Assembly (NCBI GenBank): GCA_016932755.1
Contig: JAFGCE010000085.1
Span: 1 to 55,568 of the forward strand
From: Candidatus Woesearchaeota archaeon
GTDB lineage: Archaea > Nanobdellota > Nanobdellia > Woesearchaeales > JAGWAF01
Length of the DNA stretch: 55,568 nt
Direction of reading: 5' to 3'
The first letter of the stretch is position 1; every line of letters starts with the position of its first letter. A program made the translations under genes and the position numbers. The notes below the pieces were generated by a model that did no database searches, was not told where the DNA came from, and saw only the letters and a list, made by a program, of their open reading frames with translations. Shown here in pieces: positions 1-8,284 of the stretch.

Positions 1-659
1 AAGAAATAGATAAAAAAATTGGTTTTTATACAAATTCGGTGGATATCACTTCTACAAGCGTCTTAAGCAATGCGGTACTTAAAAATATAAATAAAGCAAG
101 TGAAAAATTACCAAAGGGTAATGTCGGAAAATTATTTGAAACTTTCTCAGCAATACACTCTGAAAGCTTAAGGAGGTTAGAAGAAAACAAAGGGTACTTA
201 GTAAGAGAAACAGTCAATGAAAGTAAAGTTGATGGATACCTGAAAAACGTTTTATTATTTTTTAATCTTAAACTTAAAAAAGAAATTGAAAAAATGAATC
301 CCCAACCTAAATTAGAGAGACTAAAAGCTATGAGACCCACGTCTTCTATGTGGCGCACCATTAAACAGGTAAAATATGATGCAATTATAAGAGAATGCCC
401 GCATTACGGAACTTTAAAAAATAAATTTGTAGACTTCCCTCCTGATATGGGGGACATTGCATTATTGGCGCAAGCCATTTATTTTCACGAGTTATTTTCA
501 AAAGCTAAACTTAAATTTTACCTGGCTTCTACGGACCATCATTTTGTTGAAATTGAAAAGAATGACACGGTCAATGATTTTGTCCCAAGCAAAATTAAAG
601 AAGAATTTGGGTTTGAGTGTTTGAGGCCCAGTAAAGTTTTGGATCAGCTGAAACATTAA
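1..659 (+). CDS. PIN-domain-like protein, 5' truncated by window edge
   Basis: The reading frame is open from base 3, so the gene begins outside the window; the GTG at 39 is only an internal candidate start. About 218 residues are visible. The N-terminal part is helical and lysine-rich with no family I recognise. The last ~90 residues look like the C-terminal half of a PIN-like nuclease: an acidic DMGDIALLAQA helix, a strand ending in the acidic STDHHF turn, and a closing FGFECLRPSKVL segment, the usual order of the third acidic residue, the TxDxxF turn and the final beta strand of PIN domains. If so, it would be an Mg-dependent endoribonuclease. The first acidic residues of the fold would lie upstream. 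The gene looks more AT-rich than its neighbours. Family assignment is tentative. Confidence 0.5.
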   Translation, partial: EIDKKIGFYTNSVDITSTSVLSNAVLKNINKASEKLPKGNVGKLFETFSAIHSESLRRLEENKGYLVRETVNESKVDGYLKNVLLFFNLKLKKEIEKMNPQPKLERLKAMRPTSSMWRTIKQVKYDAIIRECPHYGTLKNKFVDFPPDMGDIALLAQAIYFHELFSKAKLKFYLASTDHHFVEIEKNDTVNDFVPSKIKEEFGFECLRPSKVLDQLKH

Positions 660-693
660 CTTTTTATACTAAGATATAATTGGAATTGTTAAA

Positions 694-1545
694 ATGAGCA
701 GATGGGGGAATCAGTTCAAGACTTTTATTTTGCTTGCTTTGCTTACAGCGCTCATGCTTTGGGCAGGAGAGGCTTTCGGAGGCAGGCAGGGATTGTACAT
801 AGCTCTTGTAATTGTCCTGCTGATGAACTTTTTCACATACTGGTTTTCAGATAAGTTAGTTTTGAGAATGTACAGGGCTCAGCCTGTAACAAAGAAACAG
901 GCTCCAGAGCTTTACACATTAGTAAAAGAAGTTGCGAGTGCAGCAAAAATACCAATGCCAAAGGTTTACATAATACCCACAGACTCTCCGAACGCTTTTG
1001 CAACAGGAAGAAACCCAGAGCATGCTGCAGTTGCATGCACGCAGGGCATTATCAATTTATTGAACAAAGACGAGCTAAAAGGGGTTATTGCCCATGAGGT
1101 AAGCCATATCAAGAACCGGGACACATTAATCCAGGTTGTTGCAGCAACAATTGCAGGAGTTATTTCATATCTTGCATTTTTCGCAAGGTTTGCAGCAATC
1201 TTCGGAGGCGGAGGAAGAGACAGGGATTCAAGAGGCTTGGAACTTCTGGCATTGGCAATACTCACTCCATTAATCGCAACAATAATCCAGCTTGCAATCT
1301 CAAGGTCAAGGGAGTATCTTGCAGACGCATCCGCTGCAAAAACACTTCATAATTCAGACGGGCTTGCTTCTGCACTTCACAAACTGGAAACAGGAATAAA
1401 ACAGCATCCGTTAAGATTCGGAAGCGCCCAGACATCAAACATCTTCATTGCAAACCCTTTCTCAGGAGGGGGCATGCTTGCATTGTTCAGCACACACCCG
1501 CCAATGCAGGAAAGGATTAAGAAACTGAAAGGAATGGAACTATAA
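694..1545 (+). CDS. htpX: HtpX-family M48 membrane zinc metalloprotease
   Basis: Membrane-bound zinc endopeptidase of the M48B (HtpX) family, known for degrading misfolded membrane proteins. At 283 residues it has the usual length. Two hydrophobic segments near residues 10-27 and 33-50 come first, then the zinc site HEVSH (134-138), two more hydrophobic segments (about 145-170 and 182-202), and the third zinc ligand Glu207 in SREYLAD. The NAFATG motif (100-105) and the STHPP motif near the C-terminus are both family hallmarks. An AT-rich promoter-like stretch (TATACTAAG/ATATAATT, about 665-678) precedes the ATG. Its stop overlaps the stop of the convergent Hef gene by 6 bases. The active site is intact, so the protein should be functional. 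Confidence 0.93.
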   Translation: MSRWGNQFKTFILLALLTALMLWAGEAFGGRQGLYIALVIVLLMNFFTYWFSDKLVLRMYRAQPVTKKQAPELYTLVKEVASAAKIPMPKVYIIPTDSPNAFATGRNPEHAAVACTQGIINLLNKDELKGVIAHEVSHIKNRDTLIQVVAATIAGVISYLAFFARFAAIFGGGGRDRDSRGLELLALAILTPLIATIIQLAISRSREYLADASAAKTLHNSDGLASALHKLETGIKQHPLRFGSAQTSNIFIANPFSGGGMLALFSTHPPMQERIKKLKGMEL

Positions 1546-3828
1546 ATAATCCTGGTCAACAACATCCCTTATTCTTTTTGCGATTTTGTCGCCGACTTTG
1601 TCAACTTTCTTCAGCTCTTCCTCATTAGAATTGATTATTTTCCTGACACTTCCTAACTCTCTTAACAATTCTTTTGCCAAGCCAGGACCGACATTCGGGA
1701 GAGAAGAGACAATATACTCCTGCTGTTCTTTCAGTGTCAAAGGCTTCCTGTCTCCGTGCAGGTTAAAGTCTTTTCCTGTTGTTTCCTGCTCTCTTCTTGC
1801 AATAACAGAAAGCAAAGAAGCAGTCTCTTTTGAATTTTTAGTGTAAAGCACAGGAATGCCATAGCTTATTGTGATTGTTGCAAGCATGCCCCTAATTGCA
1901 TTTGGATGGACTTTCCTGACAGAATAAATATCTTCGATTCCTTCAATTATTATAAGCGGGCGCTCAAAATTCCTTTTCAGCTCCTTTATCTGCTGCAATA
2001 ACCTTCCGTCTATAATTGAGCCAACAAAGTCTGAAACAGTCTTGTATTCAACACCAACCCTTGAGCTTAACAGAAAATCAGCAGCCTCAAGCTTTTCAAG
2101 CTTTACTGAAGCTCCTGAATCAACAAGCTCCTTCACAACTCCAGAGCCTTTTTCCCTGTAGTCAACAAAAACCTTGATATTTTCTTCCTCTTGGGCGTAT
2201 TTGTCAAGCCCTGTCTGCCCCCTTGGCTTAAGCTCAAGCTTCAGCTTTCCTCTCAAATCCTCAAGAGTCCTGTACATCCTCTTTTCCTTGTAAAAAGCGC
2301 TCCACCTGTATCCAACATCCCTTGTCTGCTCTGTCATTAAAATCATAACCCTTCCTTTTTCCTGCCTTCCGGTCCTTCCCCTTCTTTGTATGTGCCTTAT
2401 TGCAGAGGGAATTGGCTCGTAAAACAAAACCAAATCAACTCTTGGGATGTCAAGACCCTCTTCCGCAACTGAGGTTGCAATCAGGACATTGAACATTCCG
2501 TCCCTGAACATCTGAAGCATGGCAATCTGCTCTTTTTGGGTCAAACCTGTTTCCCCCTTTTTTGCCTGGCCGACAAAAATCTCTGAAAGGACATTTATTT
2601 TATCCAGTTCCTGCTTTATTTTTGATGCAGAATCCCTATACTGCGTGAAGATAATTATTTTTGTCTTGTTGTTTTCATTAACCTCTTCTTTCACTATCCT
2701 GTTCAGCTCTGCCAATTTGGGGTGCTCAATCCCGTTTTCAATCAGCGAGTCTGTTTTGATTATTGCAGACTTGATGTTTATGTCCCTCATAAGATTCTGG
2801 ACAGCCTTTACTTTTGTTGTTGCTGACTCTGATGTTAATTTGTCAAGATATTTTTTCAGCGAATTGGCGCCCTGAGTCTCAATCAGCTCCAAAGCGTGCT
2901 GGACCTTTATCGCCTCTGCTGTCAATGACAGTGATTTCAAAGTTTCAAAGTCTTTTTCTCCCTGCGAAATCTTTGCATGAAGGCTTCTCTGCAAATCCAG
3001 CAAATCCTTTTTTCCGAAATTTGAAAGAGCAGAGGTATTGACAGAGCCGTACTTTTTCATCTCTGCAAGCTTGGACTTAAATGATGCTTCCAGGTATTTT
3101 TTTACGACAATAAATTCTTCAGGAAGGTTAACCTTGACCCATTTTATGTCCATCTCCTGCACATAAGGCTTAACATCAGGGTCGTCGTCAGTTCTTATTT
3201 CAACCTCTTCAATGTAAAGGTTTTTGCATACTTCCCTTATCTTTTCCAAATCAGAGCCAGGGGAAGCTGTCAGTGCAAGAATCTTGGGGTGTTTTGCTTT
3301 TTTGTTGTACTGCTTTGCAAGAAAAACATAGGAATAGTCCCCCACAGCCCTGTGGGCTTCGTCAACAACAAGCAGGCTCACATCCCCTATATCTATCCTG
3401 TCAGAGATAATGTCATTTTCCAGCCCCTGGGGTGTTGAAAAAACTATTTTTGCTTTCTTCCACATCTCGTGCCTTTTTTCAGGCCTGATTAAGCCTGTAA
3501 AAACAGCTAATTCTCCTTCATTAATGTCAAAATGGCTCTTGAAAGTCTGCAAATGCTGTTCAACCAACGGCTTTGTAGGAGCAATAAAAAGCATTTTTGA
3601 TTCAGGGTACTGCCTGAATCTTTGGGAAGCAAGCATCAAAGCTATCATTGTCTTTCCCATTCCTGTAGGCAGGACAACAAGGCAGTTGTTGTTTACACAA
3701 GTAGAAAGAATCGTTTCCTGGTAAAGCCTCGGGATTATGTCTTTAAGCATATACTTTTTTTGTATGATGTGCTTGTTATTTAAGTTTTCGATGCTCTCAA
3801 TGTCCTCAAGCCTGACTGCCTCAATCAT
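1540..3828 (-). CDS. hef: Hef-type helicase-nuclease (FANCM/XPF family)
   Basis: Archaeal Hef: an SF2 helicase fused to an XPF/MUS81-type nuclease that processes stalled replication forks. The 762 residues show the full order: Walker A LPTGMGKT (53-60), DEAH box (156-159), motif III TASPG (187-191), a helical insertion typical of FANCM/Hef (about 230-380), motif VI QRRGRTGR (481-488), the ERCC4 nuclease domain (about 550-680) and tandem helix-hairpin-helix motifs at the end (705-755). The nuclease signature reads VEYKTVSD at 593-600: Glu, Lys and Asp of the canonical ERKxxxD are present but Arg is Tyr. Asp584 of the GDY-like motif is kept. The first ATG at 3828 fits a leaderless mRNA because a TATA box lies 22 bases upstream. 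An 18-base element further upstream is shared with the Cas4-like gene at 9239. Confidence 0.95.
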   Translation of the reverse strand: MIEAVRLEDIESIENLNNKHIIQKKYMLKDIIPRLYQETILSTCVNNNCLVVLPTGMGKTMIALMLASQRFRQYPESKMLFIAPTKPLVEQHLQTFKSHFDINEGELAVFTGLIRPEKRHEMWKKAKIVFSTPQGLENDIISDRIDIGDVSLLVVDEAHRAVGDYSYVFLAKQYNKKAKHPKILALTASPGSDLEKIREVCKNLYIEEVEIRTDDDPDVKPYVQEMDIKWVKVNLPEEFIVVKKYLEASFKSKLAEMKKYGSVNTSALSNFGKKDLLDLQRSLHAKISQGEKDFETLKSLSLTAEAIKVQHALELIETQGANSLKKYLDKLTSESATTKVKAVQNLMRDINIKSAIIKTDSLIENGIEHPKLAELNRIVKEEVNENNKTKIIIFTQYRDSASKIKQELDKINVLSEIFVGQAKKGETGLTQKEQIAMLQMFRDGMFNVLIATSVAEEGLDIPRVDLVLFYEPIPSAIRHIQRRGRTGRQEKGRVMILMTEQTRDVGYRWSAFYKEKRMYRTLEDLRGKLKLELKPRGQTGLDKYAQEEENIKVFVDYREKGSGVVKELVDSGASVKLEKLEAADFLLSSRVGVEYKTVSDFVGSIIDGRLLQQIKELKRNFERPLIIIEGIEDIYSVRKVHPNAIRGMLATITISYGIPVLYTKNSKETASLLSVIARREQETTGKDFNLHGDRKPLTLKEQQEYIVSSLPNVGPGLAKELLRELGSVRKIINSNEEELKKVDKVGDKIAKRIRDVVDQDYL

Positions 3829-3850
3829 ACACTACTTTGGAGAAATTTCA

Positions 3851-3883
3851 TTTAAATACCTCACAGGAGGATGTCCAGTGGGC
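3851..3883 (-). promoter_or_regulatory. Hef promoter: TATA box plus shared 18-base upstream element
   Basis: Read on the minus strand, GCCCACTGGACATCCTCC (3883-3866) is followed after 7 bases by TATTTAAA (3858-3851), and after 22 more bases by the Hef ATG. The same 18 bases, same 7-base gap and same TATA octamer occur upstream of the Cas4-like gene at 9185-9217. The TATA position implies a leaderless transcript. The 18-mer sits where archaeal activators or repressors bind, just upstream of BRE/TATA. No binding protein can be named. Confidence 0.75.
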
Positions 3884-3889
3884 AGTGCA

Positions 3890-4663
3890 TTATCTAAGCA
3901 AAGCAACAACACTTGGCAGGCTGTCAGGATTTCCTGCAAGTTTTGTATCTGCTTTAAGCATCTCATAGGATTTTTTCCGTGCATAAAAAGCCTGTATTTT
4001 TCTTCTTGCATTTCCGGATAAAATGGAGCAAACAAAATCCAACGGATTAAGGGTAAGAATTTTTGAGGGGTTATCTTCCACCCACCGCAAGCTAAGGTTC
4101 TCCAATTCAACATACCTGCTGAACAGATAAAGACCCAATTGGTCCTTGTCAAACCAATATTTATCCTGTTTTGGCCTGAAAAAAGGTTTTGGCCAGTCAT
4201 TCTCAAAATGGTAGTGCACTGGCTGTATCCCTGCAGGAGTTGAAATTTCCATAGATTCTATCTGGGGCAGCTGCATATACATCCCAAAAGGCATTGCTGC
4301 TGAAAGGGGGTCTGCTTCAGCCAAAAGCTCTGCCGCAAAGTGGGCCATATCTTCCAATTCTTCAGGAATGCTTCCTGGCTGGATGTTTGCGCGGGTGCTT
4401 ATTTCCTGTGCTGTTTCAGGAATAGTCTTTTCGTATGCACCACCATGCCTGTAAAAAATATCAAAATTTCCTATATGATGCTCTTCTACATCAGCAAAGC
4501 CGTCAAGAAGAACCCCTTTTTCAGTAACATGCTTTTCTCCAATCAGCCCGGCTTCATGTATTATCTTGTAAGAAAGCTCAAATATATCCCTCGGCATGGT
4601 CCTTTCAGCGCCTCTTGTTACTCTGGCAGTGAGGTTGTATTTTGGCTTTCCCGGGTTAAACAT
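3890..4663 (-). CDS. Hypothetical protein, 257 aa
   Basis: I do not recognise the family. The frame extends to a TTG at 4681, but the ATG at 4663 is preferred: a TATA-like AAAATTATAAAAAC at about 4688-4700 would put transcription start right at this ATG. The protein is soluble, without signal peptide or membrane segment, acidic in the middle and rich in aromatic residues (Tyr, Phe, Trp) between about 120 and 200. A histidine pair in VEEHHIGNFDIFYRHGG (residues about 55-75) and a HYHFENDW segment (about 150) stand out and could bind metal or substrate, but this is only suggestive. It lies on the same strand between the beta-lactamase-fold gene and hef; hef has its own promoter in the 61-base gap, so co-transcription is not required. 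Confidence 0.6.
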   Translation of the reverse strand: MFNPGKPKYNLTARVTRGAERTMPRDIFELSYKIIHEAGLIGEKHVTEKGVLLDGFADVEEHHIGNFDIFYRHGGAYEKTIPETAQEISTRANIQPGSIPEELEDMAHFAAELLAEADPLSAAMPFGMYMQLPQIESMEISTPAGIQPVHYHFENDWPKPFFRPKQDKYWFDKDQLGLYLFSRYVELENLSLRWVEDNPSKILTLNPLDFVCSILSGNARRKIQAFYARKKSYEMLKADTKLAGNPDSLPSVVALLR

Positions 4664-4719
4664 AAACAGAAGAAAATTCAAGATGTTTTTATAATTTTGC
4701 TGTCTGGGTTGGTGGCAAC

Positions 4720-5304
4720 TCAGTAATCATGCCCTGGGCAAAGAATCTTGAATGGATAGTTAATTAATTTCATCAGTGATTTTGGCATTTCTTCCGGCAA
4801 AGAATTAGGCAGGTCAGTCCTTCCCAAGACCTTTTCCTTGAAAATAGTGTCTCCTGAAAATAGGATTTGCTGTTCCCTCAAATAAATGCAGATGCTCCCT
4901 TTTGTATGCCCCTGTGTTTTTATTATCTCAATCTTTGGATTATTAATCCGGCTAACCGGCTTCAGCTCAGCTTTCTGGAACTTTTCAGCCATTTCCTTGT
5001 TCAGGACAGTTCCTTCAGGGTCTTTTTTGAATGATTCAATCTCTTCTTCAGAAGCAAAAAACTCAGCATTTGGGAACAAATCAAAATTCCCGATATGGTC
5101 GTAATGCAGATGAGTAAAAATAACCTTCCTGACCATCCTCGGGTCAATTATGTGCTCAATAAACTCAGCCTCTTTTCTTTTGCTTCTCTCGCCTGCGTCA
5201 ATCACTATGGGTTCATCTAGCCTTAGAAGGTATATGTTGCTTCCAGCAGGTATCTTCCATATCCCTTTGTCAATATTCTGCACTATGTATGATTTTTCTT
5301 TCAT
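4720..5304 (-). CDS. Metallo-beta-lactamase fold hydrolase (glyoxalase II-like)
   Basis: A single-domain metallo-beta-lactamase-fold enzyme of about 194 residues. All metal ligands are visible: HLHYDH (65-70) gives His65, His67, Asp69 and His70, followed by His133 in QGHTKGS, Asp152 in SGDTIF and His192 in CPGHDY. That set and the short length resemble the glyoxalase II/hydroxyacylglutathione hydrolase-like branch, but the substrate cannot be read from the sequence. The start MKEKSYIVQN at 5304 is chosen; an in-frame ATG seven codons upstream is possible but would extend further into the preceding gene. It overlaps that small membrane-protein gene by 35 bases, suggesting translational coupling in one operon with the M50-like gene. 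Confidence 0.88.
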   Translation of the reverse strand: MKEKSYIVQNIDKGIWKIPAGSNIYLLRLDEPIVIDAGERSKRKEAEFIEHIIDPRMVRKVIFTHLHYDHIGNFDLFPNAEFFASEEEIESFKKDPEGTVLNKEMAEKFQKAELKPVSRINNPKIEIIKTQGHTKGSICIYLREQQILFSGDTIFKEKVLGRTDLPNSLPEEMPKSLMKLINYPFKILCPGHDY

Positions 5305-5608
5305 GAAGATAATAGCTTGCTGCAAACCCTGCTACAAAAAGAAGGATTACAATCTTCCTGTCTCCGTAAAAAGAGCCGAGAGTCAGCCCTATCAATGCTC
5401 CGATTGTTATTATTGATGCAGGAATCTTCAATTTTTTCTTGAACCTGAACCACCATCTTCCGAAAGCAGCTCCGAACAAGACGCTGATTATGTACAGAAT
5501 AACTGCAGAGCCTGCTGAAATCCCAACAATAAATCCCACTATCAGGAGAACAAGGGCGAAAAATTCAGCCCAGTTGTCCATAAACCAATCTGCTTTTTTT
5601 CCAATCAT
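5270..5608 (-). CDS. Small membrane protein, 112 aa
   Basis: Three hydrophobic stretches are visible: residues about 13-33 (FFALVLLIVGFIVGISAG), about 35-52 (VILYIISVLFGAAFG) and about 65-95, with a basic RFKKKLK turn between the second and third. No family is recognised. The start at 5608 is chosen because its ATG overlaps the TGA of the upstream M50-like gene (ATGA), with GGTGG as a possible ribosome site; another ATG lies four codons upstream. The 3' end runs 35 bases into the beta-lactamase-fold gene. The coupling suggests a three-gene operon whose membrane components act together, but no function can be assigned. Confidence 0.7.
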   Translation of the reverse strand: MIGKKADWFMDNWAEFFALVLLIVGFIVGISAGSAVILYIISVLFGAAFGRWWFRFKKKLKIPASIITIGALIGLTLGSFYGDRKIVILLFVAGFAASYYLHERKIIHSAEY

Positions 5609-6360
5609 CCTTGCCACCATGTGCTTTCAAAAAACACATAAAACAACAGCCAAACAGCCCCTCCAATTAGCAAAGCCAGGATATAAGAGTAAACTCCCAG
5701 GCTGTACAGCACAAGATATCCTGCTATTGAGCCGAAAATAAATGCATATGTCAGCCTTGAGTAAAACAAAAGCCTGCTTCCGTCAAGAGGGGGTATTGGC
5801 AGTAAGTTCAAAACTGCAAAAAGCCAGCTGAATAAAAAGAATTTTTGTGCAAAAACAGAATCCATCGGAATAAGGTGAAGGTTAACCTGCAAAAACTTTA
5901 CCAAAGTCGCGACCAATATGTTGGCTATAGGGCCCATCAGGGCTATAATGCCGAAAGCCTGCACATTCGGGCCATACCTGAAATATCCAAGCCTGTGCAC
6001 AGCAAGATGGTGTATCCACACTCCTGTTGCAGCAAAGAAAAGAAGCTTTCCGTTTGAGAGTATTGCAAGCAAAAGCGCAATTATAATCCCGTACCACCAA
6101 ACCTTGACTTCTGTCTTAAATCCGACTTTGAGTGCTGCAAGCCTCTGGCCTGCTTCATGTATAAATATGCCAAGAGCAACGATTATTATCGCCCTAAAGA
6201 AATTGCCCAGCCCTACAAAAATGTCAAATTTTTCATAACCCCATTCGTTATAAGAAAATATGAATGCGAAGACAAGGACTACAATAGCGAGCGCTTTCAG
6301 CTCCTGCCTGCTGAACCTGAAATATCTCTTTACAGTGTCAAGATATGTTCTTCCTCCCAT
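5605..6360 (-). CDS. M50 (site-2 protease) family membrane protein with degenerate zinc motif
   Basis: A polytopic membrane protein of 251 residues with the M50 architecture: a transmembrane helix carrying the zinc motif, and a later helix carrying the NxxPxxxLDG motif, here NLLPIPPLDG (185-194), fully conserved. The zinc motif itself reads HEAGQ at 68-72 instead of HExxH; the codon is CAG, so the second zinc-binding histidine is replaced by glutamine. The Glu69 general base and the Asp193 ligand remain. At least six hydrophobic segments are visible. A leaderless promoter fits: GTATTTAAAC at about 6383-6392 lies just over 20 bases before the ATG. It may be an inactive chaperone-like homologue or a protease with altered metal binding. 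It heads the operon with the 112-aa membrane protein and the beta-lactamase-fold enzyme. Confidence 0.82.
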   Translation of the reverse strand: MGGRTYLDTVKRYFRFSRQELKALAIVVLVFAFIFSYNEWGYEKFDIFVGLGNFFRAIIIVALGIFIHEAGQRLAALKVGFKTEVKVWWYGIIIALLLAILSNGKLLFFAATGVWIHHLAVHRLGYFRYGPNVQAFGIIALMGPIANILVATLVKFLQVNLHLIPMDSVFAQKFFLFSWLFAVLNLLPIPPLDGSRLLFYSRLTYAFIFGSIAGYLVLYSLGVYSYILALLIGGAVWLLFYVFFESTWWQG

Positions 6361-6398
6361 AAATAAACCCTGTTTTTCTTTGTTTAAATACTTTTTCT

Positions 6399-7103
6399 TT
6401 AACCGACAGTGTAAGAATAGCTTATTTGCGGTTTTGCCAGCGCTTCCTTCACAAGCCCTATAATCTCCTCCTCATGTCCTGCCCCGATTATTGCAAGAAT
6501 CTTTTCATCAGGATTTTTATGCATTATGCCTGCAAGCTTTTCAGCCATTATCCTGTTTCTTTCATCAACAAGGACATAGTAAAGGTTCGGATATCTTTTC
6601 TTAACCTTTGATGTCAGCTTTTTTATTACACTCTGGCTCGGGACTTTTGCAAGGTCAAACACAACCTCCCTCTTCCTTAGGACAACAGCCTTTAAAATAT
6701 CAATAACAAAATTCCATTTCTCTTTCCAGCTGAATACTTTTGATATTTTTGCCATTGTTATGGAAATATCCTGGTCAATAAGGTAAACCCGGATATTCTT
6801 CTCTTTGGCAAGCTCAAAAGCCTTTTTCATCTCAGAGCCAGGAGCAACTCCTGTCTCTTTCCCGAGCTTTTTCTCAGCCCATGCTCCAAGCAGGTTAAAC
6901 AAGAATCCTTTGAGCCCGATTTTCTTCAATTCCCTTAAGCCTGGCTTTGGCCTTTCCTTTTCAAACAAAGCCGCCAGCCTCTGCCTGTCAAGCTCAAGTG
7001 CGATTATACCCGGCTTTTTGTTTTTTATTTCATCCTCTACTTCCTTCAGGCTCTGCTTGGCTATATGGGACGTGCCCAGCACATAAAGGTTTTTGTATTT
7101 CAT
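6399..7103 (-). CDS. TraB/GumN family protein
   Basis: TraB-family protein of 234 residues, usually annotated as a pheromone-shutdown or Tiki-like domain and widespread in archaea. Typical motifs are GTSHIAKQS near the start (about 10-18), GIIALELDRQRL (about 33-44), LIDQDI in the middle, DERNRIMA and the C-terminal IIGAGHEEEI. The two conserved Glu/His-containing motifs resemble the metal-binding signature proposed for this superfamily. The start MKYKNLYVLGTSH at 7103 is preferred over an ATG 18 codons upstream, since TTAAAAAG at about 7126-7134 gives a leaderless promoter spacing and the extra N-terminus is not family-like. It is followed 38 bases later by the M50-like gene, which has its own TATA box. 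The cellular role in archaea is not established. Confidence 0.85.
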   Translation of the reverse strand: MKYKNLYVLGTSHIAKQSLKEVEDEIKNKKPGIIALELDRQRLAALFEKERPKPGLRELKKIGLKGFLFNLLGAWAEKKLGKETGVAPGSEMKKAFELAKEKNIRVYLIDQDISITMAKISKVFSWKEKWNFVIDILKAVVLRKREVVFDLAKVPSQSVIKKLTSKVKKRYPNLYYVLVDERNRIMAEKLAGIMHKNPDEKILAIIGAGHEEEIIGLVKEALAKPQISYSYTVG

Positions 7104-7220
7104 GCAGATAAACCGGAAGACAGTGGTTAAAAAGCTTTCTAATAACCAGTTTGCCATAACAAAAACTTTATATAGTAATTAGTGCTTGTATGGATTATAC
7201 CTAAATGGAGGGGATTCACT

Positions 7221-7496
7221 ATGCTTAAGATGAAGAAGATTTCAGAAACATATGAAATGAAAGTTTTTACTGATACTGGGGACTACTTCGGCGATATCGA
7301 GGAGTCAATCATCACGCAGACAAAAGTGTTTGGATGGAGAGTCAGGGCTACAAAGAATTCTTTCCTGAATAAAGTGCTTGGAAGCGCTAAGGGGGTTATT
7401 GTTCCTCACCAGCTTGTGAAAAGCATTGGTGACATAATGATAATCTCAAAAGCAGCAGTTCCTTCGTATTCAGGAGAGGAAGAAGAGGCAGAATAA
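7221..7496 (+). CDS. PRC-barrel domain protein
   Basis: A 91-residue single-domain protein matching the PRC-barrel fold, a small beta barrel found in photosynthetic reaction-centre H subunits, RimM and many archaeal stand-alone proteins. Visible features are the opening strand KVFTDTGDYFGDIEES with the DxxGxxxG-like turn, and the closing VPHQLVKSIGDIMIIS strand pair typical of the family. The ATG at 7221 is chosen because GGAGGGG lies 8-14 bases upstream; a TATA box (CTTTATATAG, about 7167-7176) gives a short leader. A second, different PRC-barrel gene is at 10129. The C-terminus ends in an acidic run of glutamates. Function in archaea is unknown; a scaffold or RNA-processing role has been suggested for relatives. 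Confidence 0.85.
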   Translation: MLKMKKISETYEMKVFTDTGDYFGDIEESIITQTKVFGWRVRATKNSFLNKVLGSAKGVIVPHQLVKSIGDIMIISKAAVPSYSGEEEEAE

Positions 7497-7510
7497 ATTT
7501 TTTATTCTAG

Positions 7511-7541
7511 TGTGGTGAAAACATCACCACAAAATATTTAA
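7511..7541 (+). promoter_or_regulatory. TrmB-type promoter with perfect 8-base inverted repeat
   Basis: TGTGGTGA (7511-7518), a 5-base spacer and TCACCACA (7524-7531) form a perfect inverted repeat. It is followed directly by the TATA element AATATTTAAA (7532-7541), with the ATG of the TrmB-like gene at 7565, a leaderless spacing. The repeat covers the BRE position and is well placed for autoregulation by the TrmB-like protein. It could also serve as a terminator hairpin for the PRC-barrel gene ending at 7496, after which a T-run occurs. Confidence 0.7.
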
Positions 7542-7564
7542 ATTGCTAAATCTTAGCTTGTTCT

Positions 7565-8284
7565 ATGGACACGCAGTTTCTTGAAGACATCGGGCTGACA
7601 AAGACAGAAGCAAAAGTCTATCTTGCTGTTCTTGACCTCGGCTCTGCCCTTGCAGGGACAATCTCCCAGAAAGCAGGGATTCATAGAAGGTCTGTTTATG
7701 ACTCACTTGAAAGGCTGATAGAAAAAGGGCTTGTTTCTTTTATCTCAAGAAACAACAGGAAATGGTTTGAGGCTGTGGAGCCAAAAAGGCTTATCCAGAT
7801 AGCTGAGGAGAAGATGCAGAACCTCAAGCAGATAGTGCCCAAGCTTGAGATGAAGCACGGCATGACAAAGGAAAAAGAGGAAACTGTTTTCTTCAAGGGA
7901 AAGCAGGCGCTGAAGACTGTTTTTGACGACCAAATCCAGGAAAAAAGGACAATATATGTCACAGGAGCGTCTGCTGAAGCATCTGACATACTCAAGTATT
8001 ATTTCACTCATTATGACAAGAAAAGAAAAGCAAACAGGATACATGTGAAGATGATTTTTCCTGAGGACTCAAGAAAAAGCGAAATGCTGAAGAATGTTCC
8101 GCTGAGCGAGATAAAGTTCCTTCCGCACAAATACCTTTCGCCTGTCGGCACAAATGTCTATGGAGACAAGGTTGCGATTGTTGTATGGACAGACGAGCCG
8201 ATAGCAATATTAATAAAGAACAAAGTTGTAGCAGAAGCTTATAAAAGGTATTTCAATTTTATGTGGGAGAGGGCAAAAAAATGA
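7565..8284 (+). CDS. TrmB-family transcriptional regulator
   Basis: A 239-residue regulator with the TrmB winged-helix domain at residues 1-70: GLTKTEAKVYLAVLDLGS, then the recognition helix region RRSVYDSLERLIEKGLVS, the family's most conserved stretch. A short coiled coil (about 75-100) leads to an effector-binding domain related to the phospholipase-D-like fold found in many TrmB proteins. TrmB regulators usually sense sugars or other metabolites. No effector can be inferred. The start is fixed by a TATA box 24 bases upstream and the promoter palindrome at 7511-7531. The stop overlaps the start of the following membrane-phosphatase gene (ATGA), so the two are co-transcribed and may be functionally linked. 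Confidence 0.9.
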   Translation: MDTQFLEDIGLTKTEAKVYLAVLDLGSALAGTISQKAGIHRRSVYDSLERLIEKGLVSFISRNNRKWFEAVEPKRLIQIAEEKMQNLKQIVPKLEMKHGMTKEKEETVFFKGKQALKTVFDDQIQEKRTIYVTGASAEASDILKYYFTHYDKKRKANRIHVKMIFPEDSRKSEMLKNVPLSEIKFLPHKYLSPVGTNVYGDKVAIVVWTDEPIAILIKNKVVAEAYKRYFNFMWERAKK

